Positions 9,356-18,241 of a stretch of 64,000 bases of DNA are shown here, in pieces. Source of the DNA: Falsiroseomonas sp051859025 (GTDB taxonomy: Bacteria > Pseudomonadota > Alphaproteobacteria > Acetobacterales > Acetobacteraceae); the NCBI RefSeq assembly GCF_051859025.1, contig NZ_JBHYGL010000011.1:1-64000 (forward strand). The letters run 5' to 3'. The notes under the pieces were generated by a model. That model did not search any database and had not been told where the DNA came from. It worked only from the letters and a program-made list of their open reading frames with translations. The position numbers were made by a program, and so were the translations under genes. Numbering within the stretch: the stretch's first letter is position 1; every line of letters starts with the position of its first letter.

Positions 9356-10152
9356 CGGGCGCCCCAGCCGAGGCCGAAGCTCTCCGGCGCATGCGGCAAC
9401 GCGGCCTCGATCGCGCGGGCGATGCCGCGGATGTCTTCCGCGGCGCGCGAGTCGGGCGCGATCTCCTGCACCAGCTTCTGCATGGCCAGCGCCTCGGCCA
9501 GCGTCTCATCCCGGCTGACGGCGCCGAGCAGGCGCGGGCCGAGGTGACGGGCCACCGCATCGGCCGCGGCGCGGGAGAGGCGGGAGTTCAAATCCACCTC
9601 GTTCAGCACCACGCGCAACCGCCCTGCGAACAGCGCGGCCATGGTGCCCGAGCCGAGGAAGCGGCCGCTGTCGATGTCCGGGATCAGCGCGGCGCTGATC
9701 GCTTCCGCCTGCAGCACCGCGATCACCATGGACGCCATGGGCACCAGCACCGCCAGCGCATGGGAAGGGCCGGGGGAGGTGTCGGCGATGACGGTCAGGC
9801 CGGGATCGGCCAGGATGGCGCGCAAGGGTGCCGCCAGCAGGTCCGGGTCCCTTTCCAGCGCCGCGGCCAGGCCCAGCGCGCCGCGCAGTTCCATGGCGCC
9901 ATGCGGCAGGACCATGACGCCGGACGGCGTCTCCCGCACGCAGGAACGCCAGTCCGGCCGGCGGGGCAGGTCCGCGGTGAAGCCGCCCATGTCGCTCAGC
10001 GGCACGCCGAAATGCAGGCGCAGCGTGTTCTGCGGGTCGAAATCCATGACCAGCACGCGGCGACCATCGCGCTGCAGCGCATCGGCCATGTTGGCGGCCA
10101 GGGTCGTCTTGCCGACGCCGCCCTTGGGAGAGGCAAAGCAGATCAGGGGCAT
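9352..10152 (-). CDS. bcsQ: Cellulose synthesis MinD/ParA-like ATPase BcsQ
   Basis: A 266-residue SIMIBI-class ATPase with a deviant Walker A motif (SPKGGVGKTT, residues 8-17), the VLVMDFDPQN strand and the ADTSPGPS switch region. BcsQ (YhjQ) localises the cellulose machinery and is needed for its function in enterobacteria. The longer open frame to 10398 is rejected because homology begins at MPLICFASPKGG, and a GGAGG Shine-Dalgarno lies about 11 nt upstream. It sits between the bcsH-like gene and bcsAB. The acetic-acid-bacterial operons I know place ccpA/bcsH directly before bcsA, so bcsQ here makes the operon look intermediate between those and other class I operons. Confidence 0.88.
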   Translation of the reverse strand: MPLICFASPKGGVGKTTLAANMADALQRDGRRVLVMDFDPQNTLRLHFGVPLSDMGGFTADLPRRPDWRSCVRETPSGVMVLPHGAMELRGALGLAAALERDPDLLAAPLRAILADPGLTVIADTSPGPSHALAVLVPMASMVIAVLQAEAISAALIPDIDSGRFLGSGTMAALFAGRLRVVLNEVDLNSRLSRAAADAVARHLGPRLLGAVSRDETLAEALAMQKLVQEIAPDSRAAEDIRGIARAIEAALPHAPESFGLGWGAR

Positions 10153-10171
10153 GGGCGAAGAAAGCCTCCGG

Positions 10172-11278
10172 TCAATTCGTTGGCCGGTCTGCGCGCGCAG
10201 GGCGGCGCATAGCGGAATAGGCGTCGGGGGAGCCGGCGGGGCCGGCCGCCAGCAGGCGGAACAGGTCGGGCAGCGCCATCTCGACCTCCGCCGCCGGCAC
10301 CAGGGCCGAACGGGCGCGGAGGGCGGGGATGGCATAGGGCGGTGGGACGGCGTCCCGGCGGGCGGGCATAGCACCGGCCATCCCATTGGGCATCCCATGG
10401 GACATCCCGCCGGGCAGGTCCAGCGCCTCGATCAGCGGAAACAGGCTGCGCGGCGACTCGGCCGGCGCGGCGCTGCCCCCGGCGGCGGTGGACAGGGCGG
10501 CCAGGGTGGTCAGGCCGGTGCGGGGCGGCGGTGGCAGCGGCGCCACCATGTCGGCCGCGCGCAGCAGCGTCATCGCCTCCACGCCCGGCCTGGCGCCAGG
10601 CGGCGGCGACGGGGCCGGCGCGGGCATGGGGGTGGGCGCGGGCATGGGGGTGGGCGGGGCGATGACGGGCGCGGGTGGGGCCGGTTCAGGCGCGGCGGGC
10701 GTCCAGCCCGGCGCGGCCGCGGGCGCGATCGGCGATGCCGCGACCGGCATCGGCGCCTGCGGTTCAGGCAGCGGCGGCAGGGCGCGCAAGGGCGGCAGGG
10801 GCGGCAATTCAGCGCGCGGGGCCGGGGCGGGCGGCGGCGTCCAGGCGTGCTCGGCCGGCAAGGGGGGCGGCAAGGGCGGCAGGGCGGCGTTGGCCCAGGA
10901 CGGCGCCTGCGGTTCGGCGCGCCCCGCGGAGTCGGGCACGGCTTGCTGAACCGCTTCCTGCGGCGGGTCCGGCCAGGCGGGGGCGGGCGGCGCACCCCAG
11001 GACGGGGCGGCAGGCTCCGGCCAGGACGGCGCCGGCGGGGGCTCGGCCCAGGCCGTCGGGGCGGCCTCCACGGGCGGGGGCTGCCAGGGCTCGGCGGGGG
11101 GAAGTCCTTGTTCCTGCGGCGTTTCCGCCGCCTGCGTCATGGCGCCGAGCAGGGAATACCCATCCGGTTCAGGCGCGGGCAGCGGCGTCCTGACCGGTTC
11201 GTTTCCGAAACTACGATACCGGATGGCCGGGGCGCGCAACGCGGCAGCCACCCGTGCCACATCAGTATCCTGCGCCAT
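10172..11278 (-). CDS. Proline-rich cellulose-complementing protein (BcsH/CcpA- or BcsP-like)
   Basis: A 368-residue protein in three parts: a short BcsR-like N-terminal segment (DVARVAAALRAPAIRYRSF, about residues 6-24), about 270 residues dominated by Pro, Ala and PxPMPAP repeats, and a C-terminal amphipathic segment (MALPDLFRLLAAG). The K. xylinus CcpAx/BcsH protein has the same plan (an RVLRSFG...YRPF start, Pro-rich middle, and a VFMTLGG-type end) and occupies the same place after the cellulase gene. BcsH forms a cytoskeletal scaffold with BcsD that aligns the synthases. The start at MAQDTD is chosen because upstream codons lack similarity. An 11-bp dyad (TTGCAATGCAA, 11296-11306) lies just upstream in the relatively AT-rich gap and may mark a secondary control site. 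Confidence 0.75.
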   Translation of the reverse strand: MAQDTDVARVAAALRAPAIRYRSFGNEPVRTPLPAPEPDGYSLLGAMTQAAETPQEQGLPPAEPWQPPPVEAAPTAWAEPPPAPSWPEPAAPSWGAPPAPAWPDPPQEAVQQAVPDSAGRAEPQAPSWANAALPPLPPPLPAEHAWTPPPAPAPRAELPPLPPLRALPPLPEPQAPMPVAASPIAPAAAPGWTPAAPEPAPPAPVIAPPTPMPAPTPMPAPAPSPPPGARPGVEAMTLLRAADMVAPLPPPPRTGLTTLAALSTAAGGSAAPAESPRSLFPLIEALDLPGGMSHGMPNGMAGAMPARRDAVPPPYAIPALRARSALVPAAEVEMALPDLFRLLAAGPAGSPDAYSAMRRPARADRPTN

Positions 11279-11375
11279 ATGCAATGAACCCCCGATTGCA
11301 ATGCAACATGCCGTGCCCAGGCGGTTAAGGGAATAGCCAATCCCCGTTTCCAAAGCATCGGCAACTTTTACTCTT

Positions 11376-12443
11376 TCACGAATCTCTCCAAGCGAGACGC
11401 GCGAGGAGGGTCAGCACGGCTGAATAATAGTCCCTGGCTTCGTCCACGGTGGGCAGGATCGGAAAAGGCGTCGCCATGCCCCCCTGCCGGGCGGTCGCCA
11501 CCAGGACGATCGCCCGGATGCCCGGAGAGGCCGCGTAGGGGGAGACACTGTCGGAGCTGAGATCCGCCCAGGCCGGCAGGCGGGCATGCTGCGGGTCGAG
11601 CCAGAAGCGCACCGCGCTGGCCACCGCCGGTTCCCGCCCCAGCCCCGCCCAGGCCAGGTAGAGCGGCACCCGCACCGCATCATAGGAGAAGCGGGCCGGC
11701 CAGCCCGGGGCCGGCGCGGGCCGCCCACCGGCGCGCGGCAGCGCCACCCAGTCCGGCGGCAGGCCCCAGCGGCCGAAGCGCGCCCGGCGCAGCATGGACA
11801 GCCCATCCGCCGCCAGCCGCAGCCAGATCGGGTCCGGCACCGCCTGCGCCAGCGCCCGCATGGCCGGGAAGGCGTAGTAGGAGGGGTTGAGCACGACATG
11901 GTCGCGCTGCTCGAACCCCGCCGCGCCGGGCAGCAGCACCGTCTCCTCCCCCACCTGGCGCACCAGCAGGCGGAGGATGTCGCGGGCGATCGCCACGCCC
12001 TGCCCGCCATAGTCGCCATCCGGCCAGCGCTGCGCGGCCCGCAGCAGCGCCCAGGCGATCATCAGGTCGCCATCGGTGGCGTTGTTGGGGTCATCGACCA
12101 GGCCGCCGGCCCCCTCCGGCCGCCAGCGCCAGGAGGACAGCGCATCGCCGCGCCGCGCCAGCGTCCGCCGCGTCCAGCCCCACATCCGGTCGAAGGCGTC
12201 GCGGTCATGCGCGCGCTCGGCGCAGAGCAGGCCCCAGCCCTGGCCCTCGCTGTGGGAGATGCCGCCATTGCCGCCATCCACCACCCTGCCATCCGGCTCC
12301 AGGAAGCGCGTGCAGAAGGCCTGCCATTCGGCGGCCTCCAGCGCCCGCATCGCAGCGTTGGCGCCCCCCGCGGCGGGGACCGCCAAAGCGGGGGCCGCGA
12401 GGGTCAGGAGGACGGTCCGGCGACGGAGATAGGGGCTTGGCAT
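11376..12443 (-). CDS. bcsZ: Periplasmic GH8 endo-1,4-beta-glucanase BcsZ (CMCax-like)
   Basis: A 355-residue GH8 cellulase. The proposed catalytic acid is Glu66 in SEGQGWG and the base Asp255 in FSYDAVRVP; the conserved Asp of NNATDGD (about 124) is also present. The N-terminus (YLRRRTVLLTLAAPALA) is a twin-arginine-like signal, consistent with a periplasmic enzyme. BcsZ trims misordered glucan and is needed for normal fibre assembly. It is the first gene of the operon, 97 nt before the bcsH-like gene, as cmcAx precedes ccpAx in Komagataeibacter. The 126-nt gap up to 12569 must contain the operon promoter; I see no convincing -35/-10 or EcfG motif in it. Confidence 0.92.
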   Translation of the reverse strand: MPSPYLRRRTVLLTLAAPALAVPAAGGANAAMRALEAAEWQAFCTRFLEPDGRVVDGGNGGISHSEGQGWGLLCAERAHDRDAFDRMWGWTRRTLARRGDALSSWRWRPEGAGGLVDDPNNATDGDLMIAWALLRAAQRWPDGDYGGQGVAIARDILRLLVRQVGEETVLLPGAAGFEQRDHVVLNPSYYAFPAMRALAQAVPDPIWLRLAADGLSMLRRARFGRWGLPPDWVALPRAGGRPAPAPGWPARFSYDAVRVPLYLAWAGLGREPAVASAVRFWLDPQHARLPAWADLSSDSVSPYAASPGIRAIVLVATARQGGMATPFPILPTVDEARDYYSAVLTLLARLAWRDS

Positions 12444-12569
12444 GGGCTCCAGGGTCGCAGCGGCAGGTGAAGCGGAAGTTGACCGCCTTATTCAACAACT
12501 TTTTTCACCGCCACGCCAGAAAATACCCGCATAGGTTGAAATCCAGCCGCCATCGACTCGTTCCGCATC

Positions 12570-14393
12570 TCACATCAAGGGCGCGCAGGCGGCCTCCAGC
12601 CAGGCCCGCTCCGCCGCGGGCAGCAGGGGGCCGACCTCCGCCAGCACCCCTGCGTGGTAGGCATCGATCTGCGCGCGCTCGGCCGGCGCCAGCAGCGGCA
12701 GGGCCACCAGGCGGCGGTCATAGGGGGCGAGGGTCAGCGTCTCGAAGCCCAGGAATGGCTTCACCTGGCCGGGCAGCGGGGCCGCGGGCTGGACGAGGAG
12801 CAGGTTCTCGATCCGGATGCCGTAGGCGCCGGGCAGGTAGAAGCCGGGTTCGTTGGACAGCACCATGCCCGGCGCCAGCGGCACCGGCTTCGCCGCGCGG
12901 CTGATGCCGGCCGGACCCTCATGCACCGACAGGAAACTGCCGACGCCATGGCCGGTGCCATGGTCGTAGTCGAGCCCCACCAGCCAGAGCGGCCGCCGCG
13001 CGAGCGCATCGAGATGCGGGCCCGCGATGCCCTCGGGGAAGCGCAGCGCGGAGAGCGCCAGATGGCCCTGCAACACCCTTGTATAGCGTTCGCGAAGTTC
13101 GTCCGGCGGATCGCCGGGCCCGGTCCAGAGGGTGCGGGTGACATCCGTGGTGCCGTCCCGGTACTGGGCGCCGCTGTCGATCAGATAGACCTCGTCCGCG
13201 CGGATCGCGCGGTCCGTCGCGGGAGTGGCGCGGTAGTGGATGATGGCGCCGTGCTCCCCGGCGCCGCTGATGGCGGGGAAGCTTTCCGCCACGAAATGCG
13301 CGCCTTCCGCCCGCAAGGCCAGCAGGCGGGCGGCGGCGGACATCTCCGTCAGCCCGCCGGCCGGCGCGGCCTGCGCGAACCAGGCGAGGAATCGGGCCAG
13401 CGCCACGGCATCGCGGCGATGGGCGGCGCGGGCGCCGTCCTGTTCCACCGCATTCTTGCGGGCACGGGGCAGGCGGCAGGGATCCTCCCCCACCTCCGGC
13501 GTCGCGCCGGCGTCCCGCAGCGCCTGGCCGAACCAGGCGGGGGTCAGGTCCGGGTCCAGCCGCACCTTGCGGCCGGCCAGCGCGGCCAGGCGTTGCGGCA
13601 GGCTGGTCGGCGGATGCAGCGCGACCTGGTTGCCGAGATGGGCGCGGAGGGCGGCGTCGGCGCGGGCGGGGTCCAGGAACAGTTGCACCCGGCCATCCTC
13701 CTCCAGGATCGCGACGGCCAGCGCCAGCGGCGTATGGGCCAGGTCGCTGCCGCGGATGTTCAGCAGCCAGGCGACCGAATGGGCATCCGCCAGCACCGCG
13801 GCGCCCTGCCCTGCCGCGCGCAGGGTGGCGGCGGCCTCCGCCCGCTTGGCGGCGGCCTCCATCCCCGCGAAGGCGATGGGGTGGGGGATGGCGGGGGCGG
13901 TGGGCGGGGCCGGGCGATCGGTCCAGATGGCATCGACCGGGTTGGCTGAGAGCGGCACCAGCGTGACGCCGGCCTGGGCCAGCCGGTCCAGCGCCGATTC
14001 CGCGTGCAGCCAGGGATCGTAGCCGATGCGGGCAGAGGGCGCCTCCGCCTTCAGGACGGCGGCGGGGGGCTGGTCGATGAGGTGGCGGAACTCCCAGAGG
14101 CTGCCATCCACCTCCTGCCGCGCCTGGGTGGTGTAGCGGCCATCGATGAAGAGGAAGGCGCGGTCCCGCAGCACCAAGGCGAGGCCGGCGGAACCGCTGA
14201 AGCCGGTGAGCCAGGCCAGGCGCTCCGCCGAGGGGGGCACGTATTCGCCGAGGAAGGCGTCGGCGCGCGGGACCAGCACGCCATCGACGCCGATTGCGTC
14301 GAAACGGGCACGGAGGACGGCGAGGCGGGTGTGGGGGGCGGGTTGCGTCACGGGATGTGTTACCGAAGCTCTAACGTTGAAACATAAGTCCAC
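12570..14393 (-). CDS. M24 family Xaa-Pro aminopeptidase
   Basis: A protein of about 607 residues in the long APP1-like branch of family M24B, with two N-terminal creatinase-like domains and a C-terminal pita-bread catalytic domain. The dinuclear metal ligands are visible in order: Asp in YLIDSGAQY, Asp in GTTDVTRT, His in HGTGHGVG, Glu in LSNEPGFY and Glu in RIENLL. It removes N-terminal residues preceding proline from cytosolic peptides. The start is uncertain: the ATG at 14393 has a poor ribosome-binding site, and similarity only begins about 20 residues later (HTRLAVLRARFD), so a GTG a few codons downstream is possible. Transcribed towards the cellulose operon but probably independent of it. 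Confidence 0.88.
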   Translation of the reverse strand: MDLCFNVRASVTHPVTQPAPHTRLAVLRARFDAIGVDGVLVPRADAFLGEYVPPSAERLAWLTGFSGSAGLALVLRDRAFLFIDGRYTTQARQEVDGSLWEFRHLIDQPPAAVLKAEAPSARIGYDPWLHAESALDRLAQAGVTLVPLSANPVDAIWTDRPAPPTAPAIPHPIAFAGMEAAAKRAEAAATLRAAGQGAAVLADAHSVAWLLNIRGSDLAHTPLALAVAILEEDGRVQLFLDPARADAALRAHLGNQVALHPPTSLPQRLAALAGRKVRLDPDLTPAWFGQALRDAGATPEVGEDPCRLPRARKNAVEQDGARAAHRRDAVALARFLAWFAQAAPAGGLTEMSAAARLLALRAEGAHFVAESFPAISGAGEHGAIIHYRATPATDRAIRADEVYLIDSGAQYRDGTTDVTRTLWTGPGDPPDELRERYTRVLQGHLALSALRFPEGIAGPHLDALARRPLWLVGLDYDHGTGHGVGSFLSVHEGPAGISRAAKPVPLAPGMVLSNEPGFYLPGAYGIRIENLLLVQPAAPLPGQVKPFLGFETLTLAPYDRRLVALPLLAPAERAQIDAYHAGVLAEVGPLLPAAERAWLEAACAPLM

Positions 14394-14529
14394 AGGATTT
14401 CATGCGCACAACGCATGGCTAGGCTGTTGCCTCACCGCATCACCTGTGGCGGCGAAACACCTATGTTGCACCTGCGAAGCGCGGCCAGGGACAGAACATT
14501 CCCCGGCGCGCACCACAACAGAGGTCATC

Positions 14530-14928
14530 ATGAACGCCCGCATCCCCGAGGAACAGGTTGGCCTGTTCCCCCACGCCGCCACCACCCGCATGACGCGCGA
14601 GACCGAGCTCGAAGCGATCCGCTTCGCCGCCATGCGCGCGCGGGACGAGGCCATCGCCGCCGGCGTGCGCAAGCTCTTCTCCGCCATCGGCCGCGGCCTG
14701 GTCTTCGCCGCCGAGGCGATGCGCGCCTGGCCGGAGCGCCGCCGGACCTATGAGAACCTGCGCGCCCTGACGGATCGCGAGCTGGCCGATATCGGCCTGA
14801 CCCGCAGCGACATCTTCCGCGTGTTCGAACCCGACTTCAGCGCGAACCAGCCGCGCCCGGCGAACGGCCTGGCGCCGCGCCCCGCCAATGGCAACCTCGC
14901 CGTTTCCGGCAAGGCGCTCGCGGCCTGA
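14530..14928 (+). CDS. DUF1127 domain small protein
   Basis: A 132-residue protein whose central segment (RRRTYENLRALTDRELADIGLTRSDI) is the DUF1127 (YjiS-like) helix-turn-helix motif. It is flanked by an N-terminal helical extension and a disordered Pro/Asn tail. Related short alphaproteobacterial proteins have been linked to RNA turnover and phosphate or carbon physiology; the role of this long version is unknown. An AGAGGT Shine-Dalgarno precedes the ATG. It is divergent from the aminopeptidase gene, with about 136 nt between. Its stop codon lies inside the first unit of a three-unit 37-bp tandem repeat. Confidence 0.8.
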   Translation: MNARIPEEQVGLFPHAATTRMTRETELEAIRFAAMRARDEAIAAGVRKLFSAIGRGLVFAAEAMRAWPERRRTYENLRALTDRELADIGLTRSDIFRVFEPDFSANQPRPANGLAPRPANGNLAVSGKALAA

Positions 14929-15032
14929 GTTACCCACCGGGGACCCCGGCGGGTCCCGAGCCTGAGTTACCCACCGGGGACCCTGACGGGTCCCCAGCCT
15001 GAGTTACCCACCGGGGACCCTGAGGGTCCCCG
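14924..15032. repeat. Three tandem 37-bp repeats with internal hairpins
   Basis: Units start at 14924, 14961 and 14998; each begins CCTGAGTTACCCACCGGGGA and contains a GGGGACCC...GGGTCCC stem-loop. Units 1 and 2 are 37 bp and differ at a few positions; unit 3 is slightly shorter at its end. The first unit includes the DUF1127 stop codon. The array lies in the converging 3' ends of the DUF1127 gene and prmA, next to a larger hairpin at 15044. It may act as a stacked terminator or RNA-protein binding array. Confidence 0.85.
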
Positions 15033-15043
15033 GGCGGAAGCAC

Positions 15044-15085
15044 GGGGCCGGTTTCCCCAGGGGAATACCCAGGGAAGCCGGCCCC
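15044..15085. terminator. Bidirectional 14-bp stem-loop between DUF1127 gene and prmA
   Basis: The arms GGGGCCGGTTTCCC (15044-15057) and GGGAAGCCGGCCCC (15072-15085) pair along 14 bp with one G-U. The loop is 14 nt. It lies between two converging genes, 10 nt from the prmA stop. There is no U-tract, so termination may need Rho or may be replaced by mRNA 3'-end protection. Confidence 0.65.
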
Positions 15086-15095
15086 GCTGCATGAT

Positions 15096-16016
15096 TCAGC
15101 GCCTGCGCAGAACCAGCGTCGTCCAGGCGCCCTGCGGCAGCATCCGTTCCAGCACCATGCCGCGCCGGCGATGCGCCGCCAGCACCATCCGCGCCTGGGT
15201 GCCGAGCAGCCCCGCCAGGATCGCCGTGCCCCCCGGCGCCAGGCCGACCGACATCGCGCAGGCCATGGAACAGAGCGGCCGCGCCAGGATATTGGCGAAG
15301 ACCACATCGTAGCGCCGCCCGGCCTTCACATGCCGGTCCCGCCACCCATCGGCCAGCCGCGCGCGAACCAGACGACCCACGCCATTCATCCGCGCATTGT
15401 CATGCGCCACGCGGACCGACCAGGGTTCGATATCCGTCGCCAGCACCGGCCGCTTCAGCCGCTTGGCCGCAGCCATGGCGAGGATGCCGGACCCGGTGCC
15501 GAGGTCGAGCAGCCGCCGCTTCGGCCGCCGGTCCCGCGCCACCTTCTCGAAGGCGATCAGGCAGCCGCGGGTTGAATTATGCTCGCCCGAGCCGAAGGCG
15601 ATGCCCGCATCCAAGGTCAGCACGGTGCGGCCATAGAGGCGCCGGGGTGGCACATGGGTCGGCCGCACCAGCACATCGCCGCCGATCGGCATTTCCTCGA
15701 AGGAGGAGAGCGTGCGCGCCAGCCAGCCCTCGGCCTCCACCGGCGCCACCTGCAATTCGGGCTGTTCGATGCCGGCCATGAGGGAAGCGAGCGCCAGCGC
15801 GCCCGCGAATTCGCCATCCGCCGCGCCCTGGGGGCGCACCCCCTCCACCCGCCAGCTATCGGTCGGGTCGTCCTTGAACAGGGCGACGGACCGGCAGTGG
15901 GTCAGGAAGGCGGCCTCGAAGGCCGGGACGGCGTCTTCCGGCAGCCCGTCCATCCAGATGGATTCCAGCGGATCGGCGCGCCGGTCCCGCTGCATCGAAT
16001 ACGTGTCACGCACCAT
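15096..16016 (-). CDS. prmA: Ribosomal protein L11 methyltransferase PrmA
   Basis: A 306-residue protein with a PrmA-specific N-terminal substrate-recognition region and a class I SAM methyltransferase domain: motif I DLGTGSGILAMAA, the acidic DIEPWSVRVAHDNARMNGV strand and NILARPL motif IV. GIAFGSGEHNSTRGC just before motif I is the family hallmark (consensus FGTG.H.TT..C), with Ser-Gly-Glu in place of Thr-Gly-x and Asn-Ser-Thr in place of x-Thr-Thr. It trimethylates ribosomal protein L11. The start shares a base with the uvrD stop (TGATG), so the two are probably co-transcribed. A shorter start at the second Met (15995) is possible. Confidence 0.9.
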   Translation of the reverse strand: MVRDTYSMQRDRRADPLESIWMDGLPEDAVPAFEAAFLTHCRSVALFKDDPTDSWRVEGVRPQGAADGEFAGALALASLMAGIEQPELQVAPVEAEGWLARTLSSFEEMPIGGDVLVRPTHVPPRRLYGRTVLTLDAGIAFGSGEHNSTRGCLIAFEKVARDRRPKRRLLDLGTGSGILAMAAAKRLKRPVLATDIEPWSVRVAHDNARMNGVGRLVRARLADGWRDRHVKAGRRYDVVFANILARPLCSMACAMSVGLAPGGTAILAGLLGTQARMVLAAHRRRGMVLERMLPQGAWTTLVLRRR

Positions 16017-18241
16017 CAGACGTCGCTTGCCTTCTGCACGAACCGGTCCAGCACCCGCTTTTCCCCGGCATGGTCGAATTCGATGTCGAGGCGATCATCC
16101 TGCACCGCGACGACGGTGCCGTAGCCGAATTTCTGATGGAACACCCGCTCCCCCTTCGCGATTCCCGAAGCCGGGGCGGGGCGTTCCTTCACCTCCCAGG
16201 CGCCGGCCTCGATCACGCGCGGGCGGCGCGCCATCAGCCCCTGCCCGCCGGCGAAGACCGAGGGCGTATCCGCCATCCGGTGCTGGCGCATCTGGGAAGC
16301 GCCCTCGCGCTGGATGGCATCCGCCGGCAATTCATCGAGGAAGCGCGACGGCAGGGACGACGTCCAATTGCCGTAGATCCGGCGATTGGCGGCGTGGCTG
16401 ATCACCGCGGTCTTCCGCGCGCGGGTGATGCCCACGTAAGCCAGGCGCCGCTCCTCCTCGAGCGACTTCTCCCCGCCTTCGTCCATGCTGCGCTGGGAGG
16501 GAAACAGCCCTTCCTCCCAGCCCGGCAGGAAGACGGTATCGAATTCCAACCCCTTGGCGGCGTGCAGGGTCATCAACTGGATGCGTTCCTGCTCCGCGTT
16601 CTCATCCGTCTCCATCACCAGCGCGACGTGGTCGAGGAAGCCGGCCAGCGACGGGTAGTCCCCCATCGCGCGGATCAGCTCCTTGAGGTTGTCGAGCCGG
16701 CCGGGTGCTTCCGGGCTGCGGTCGAGCTTCCACATCTCCGTGTAGCCGCTTTCGTCCAGCACGGTGGCGGCGGCCACGACATGGCCTTCCTTCTCATTCA
16801 CCGCGCGCCAGCGGGCGAAGCCGCGCATCAATTCCCGCAGGGCGGTGCGGGGCTTGGGCTTCAGCGCATCCGTTTCCGTGATGCGTTCCGCCGCCATGGA
16901 CAACGGAATGGCCTGCGCCCGCGCGAGGTCGTGGATGGCGCGGAGGCCACTGTCGCCAAGCCCGCGCTTCGGCGTGTTCACGATACGCTCGAAGGCCAGG
17001 TCGTCCGCGGGCTGCTGGACGATGCGGAGATAGGCCATGGCGTCGCGGATTTCCGCGCGCTCATAGAATTTCAGCCCGCCGACGACGCGGTAGGGCAGGC
17101 CGAGGGTGATGAGCCGTTCCTCGAAGCTGCGGGTCTGGAAACCCGCGCGCACCAGGATGGCGATTTCCGACAGCGGGTGGCCGGACCGGCGCGCGGCCTC
17201 GATCCGGTCGCCGACCATGCGCGCCTCATCCTCGCTGTCCCACAGCGAGACGACGCGCACCTTGTCGCCGGAGGCATCGTTGCGGCCGGAGCGGAGTGTC
17301 TTGCCGAGCCGGCCCGTGTTGCGCGCGATGAGGCCCGCGGCGGCGGCGAGGATCGGCTTCGTCGAACGGTAGTTGGATTCCAGCCGCACGATCCGCGCGC
17401 CGGGAAAATCCTTCTCAAACCGGAGGATGTTCTCGATCTCCGCGCCGCGCCAGGAATAGATCGACTGGTCGTCATCGCCGACGCAGCAGATGTTTCGCCT
17501 GTTGGGGTCCTCGTGCTGGGCGAGAAGGCGCAGCCAGAGATACTGCACCAGGTTGGTGTCCTGGTATTCGTCCACCAGGATGTAGCGGAAGCTGCGGTGG
17601 TAATCCGCCAGCACATCGGGGCGCGTGCGCAGGATTTCCGTGACGTGCAGCAGAAGATCGCCGAAATCGGCGGCGTTCAGTTCCAGCAGGCGCCGCTGAT
17701 AGGCCGCATAGATCTCACTCGCGCGGTTGTTGGCGAAATCGCTGTCCTCGGCGGCAGTGATGCGCGCCGGCGTCAGGCCGCGATCCTTCCAGCGCTGGAT
17801 CACCGCCATCATCCCCGGCGCGGGCCAGCGCTTGCTGTCGATATTCGCCGCCGCCATCACCTGCTTCAGCAGGCGCATCTGGTCATCGGCATCGAGGATG
17901 GTGAAGTTCGTGCGCAGCCCGATGAGTTCGGCATGCCGCCGCAGCATCCGCGCGCAGAGTGCATGGAAGGTGCCGAGCCAGAGACCCTCGACAGGTCGCC
18001 CGATGATGGCGGCGACCCTCTCCCGCATCTCCTTCGCCGCCTTGTTGGTGAAGGTGACGGACAGCACCTCCCACGGGCGGGCCTTGCCGGTCATCAGCAG
18101 GTGGGCGAAGCGGGTGGTCAGCACGCGGGTCTTGCCGGTGCCCGCGCCGGCCAGGACCAGCAGCGGGCCGTCCAGGGCCTCCACCGCCTCCCGCTGCTCC
18201 GGGTTGAGGCGGGTGATGTAGTCGGGTGCGCCTACTGACAT
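16016..18241 (-). CDS. uvrD: UvrD/PcrA-type superfamily 1 DNA helicase
   Basis: A 741-residue 3'-5' helicase with all SF1A motifs: Q-motif LNPEQREAV, Walker A GAGTGKT (32-38), VDEYQDTN (motif II), GDDDQSIYSWRGA (III), SNYRSTKPI (IV), TLHAAKGLEFD (V) and YVGITRARK (VI). The C-terminus (VFHQKFGYGTVVAVQDD...) is the Tudor-like module that contacts RNA polymerase in PcrA/UvrD. It acts in nucleotide-excision and mismatch repair and in clearing stalled transcription. The long frame upstream to 18784 is noise; MSVGAPDYITRLNPEQ is the natural start and overlaps the pentapeptide gene by 10 nt. Confidence 0.94.
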   Translation of the reverse strand: MSVGAPDYITRLNPEQREAVEALDGPLLVLAGAGTGKTRVLTTRFAHLLMTGKARPWEVLSVTFTNKAAKEMRERVAAIIGRPVEGLWLGTFHALCARMLRRHAELIGLRTNFTILDADDQMRLLKQVMAAANIDSKRWPAPGMMAVIQRWKDRGLTPARITAAEDSDFANNRASEIYAAYQRRLLELNAADFGDLLLHVTEILRTRPDVLADYHRSFRYILVDEYQDTNLVQYLWLRLLAQHEDPNRRNICCVGDDDQSIYSWRGAEIENILRFEKDFPGARIVRLESNYRSTKPILAAAAGLIARNTGRLGKTLRSGRNDASGDKVRVVSLWDSEDEARMVGDRIEAARRSGHPLSEIAILVRAGFQTRSFEERLITLGLPYRVVGGLKFYERAEIRDAMAYLRIVQQPADDLAFERIVNTPKRGLGDSGLRAIHDLARAQAIPLSMAAERITETDALKPKPRTALRELMRGFARWRAVNEKEGHVVAAATVLDESGYTEMWKLDRSPEAPGRLDNLKELIRAMGDYPSLAGFLDHVALVMETDENAEQERIQLMTLHAAKGLEFDTVFLPGWEEGLFPSQRSMDEGGEKSLEEERRLAYVGITRARKTAVISHAANRRIYGNWTSSLPSRFLDELPADAIQREGASQMRQHRMADTPSVFAGGQGLMARRPRVIEAGAWEVKERPAPASGIAKGERVFHQKFGYGTVVAVQDDRLDIEFDHAGEKRVLDRFVQKASDV

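Noticed and set aside
14924..15032. Three 37-bp repeats as a CRISPR array.
   Set aside because: The units are directly adjacent with no spacers, and no cas gene is near.
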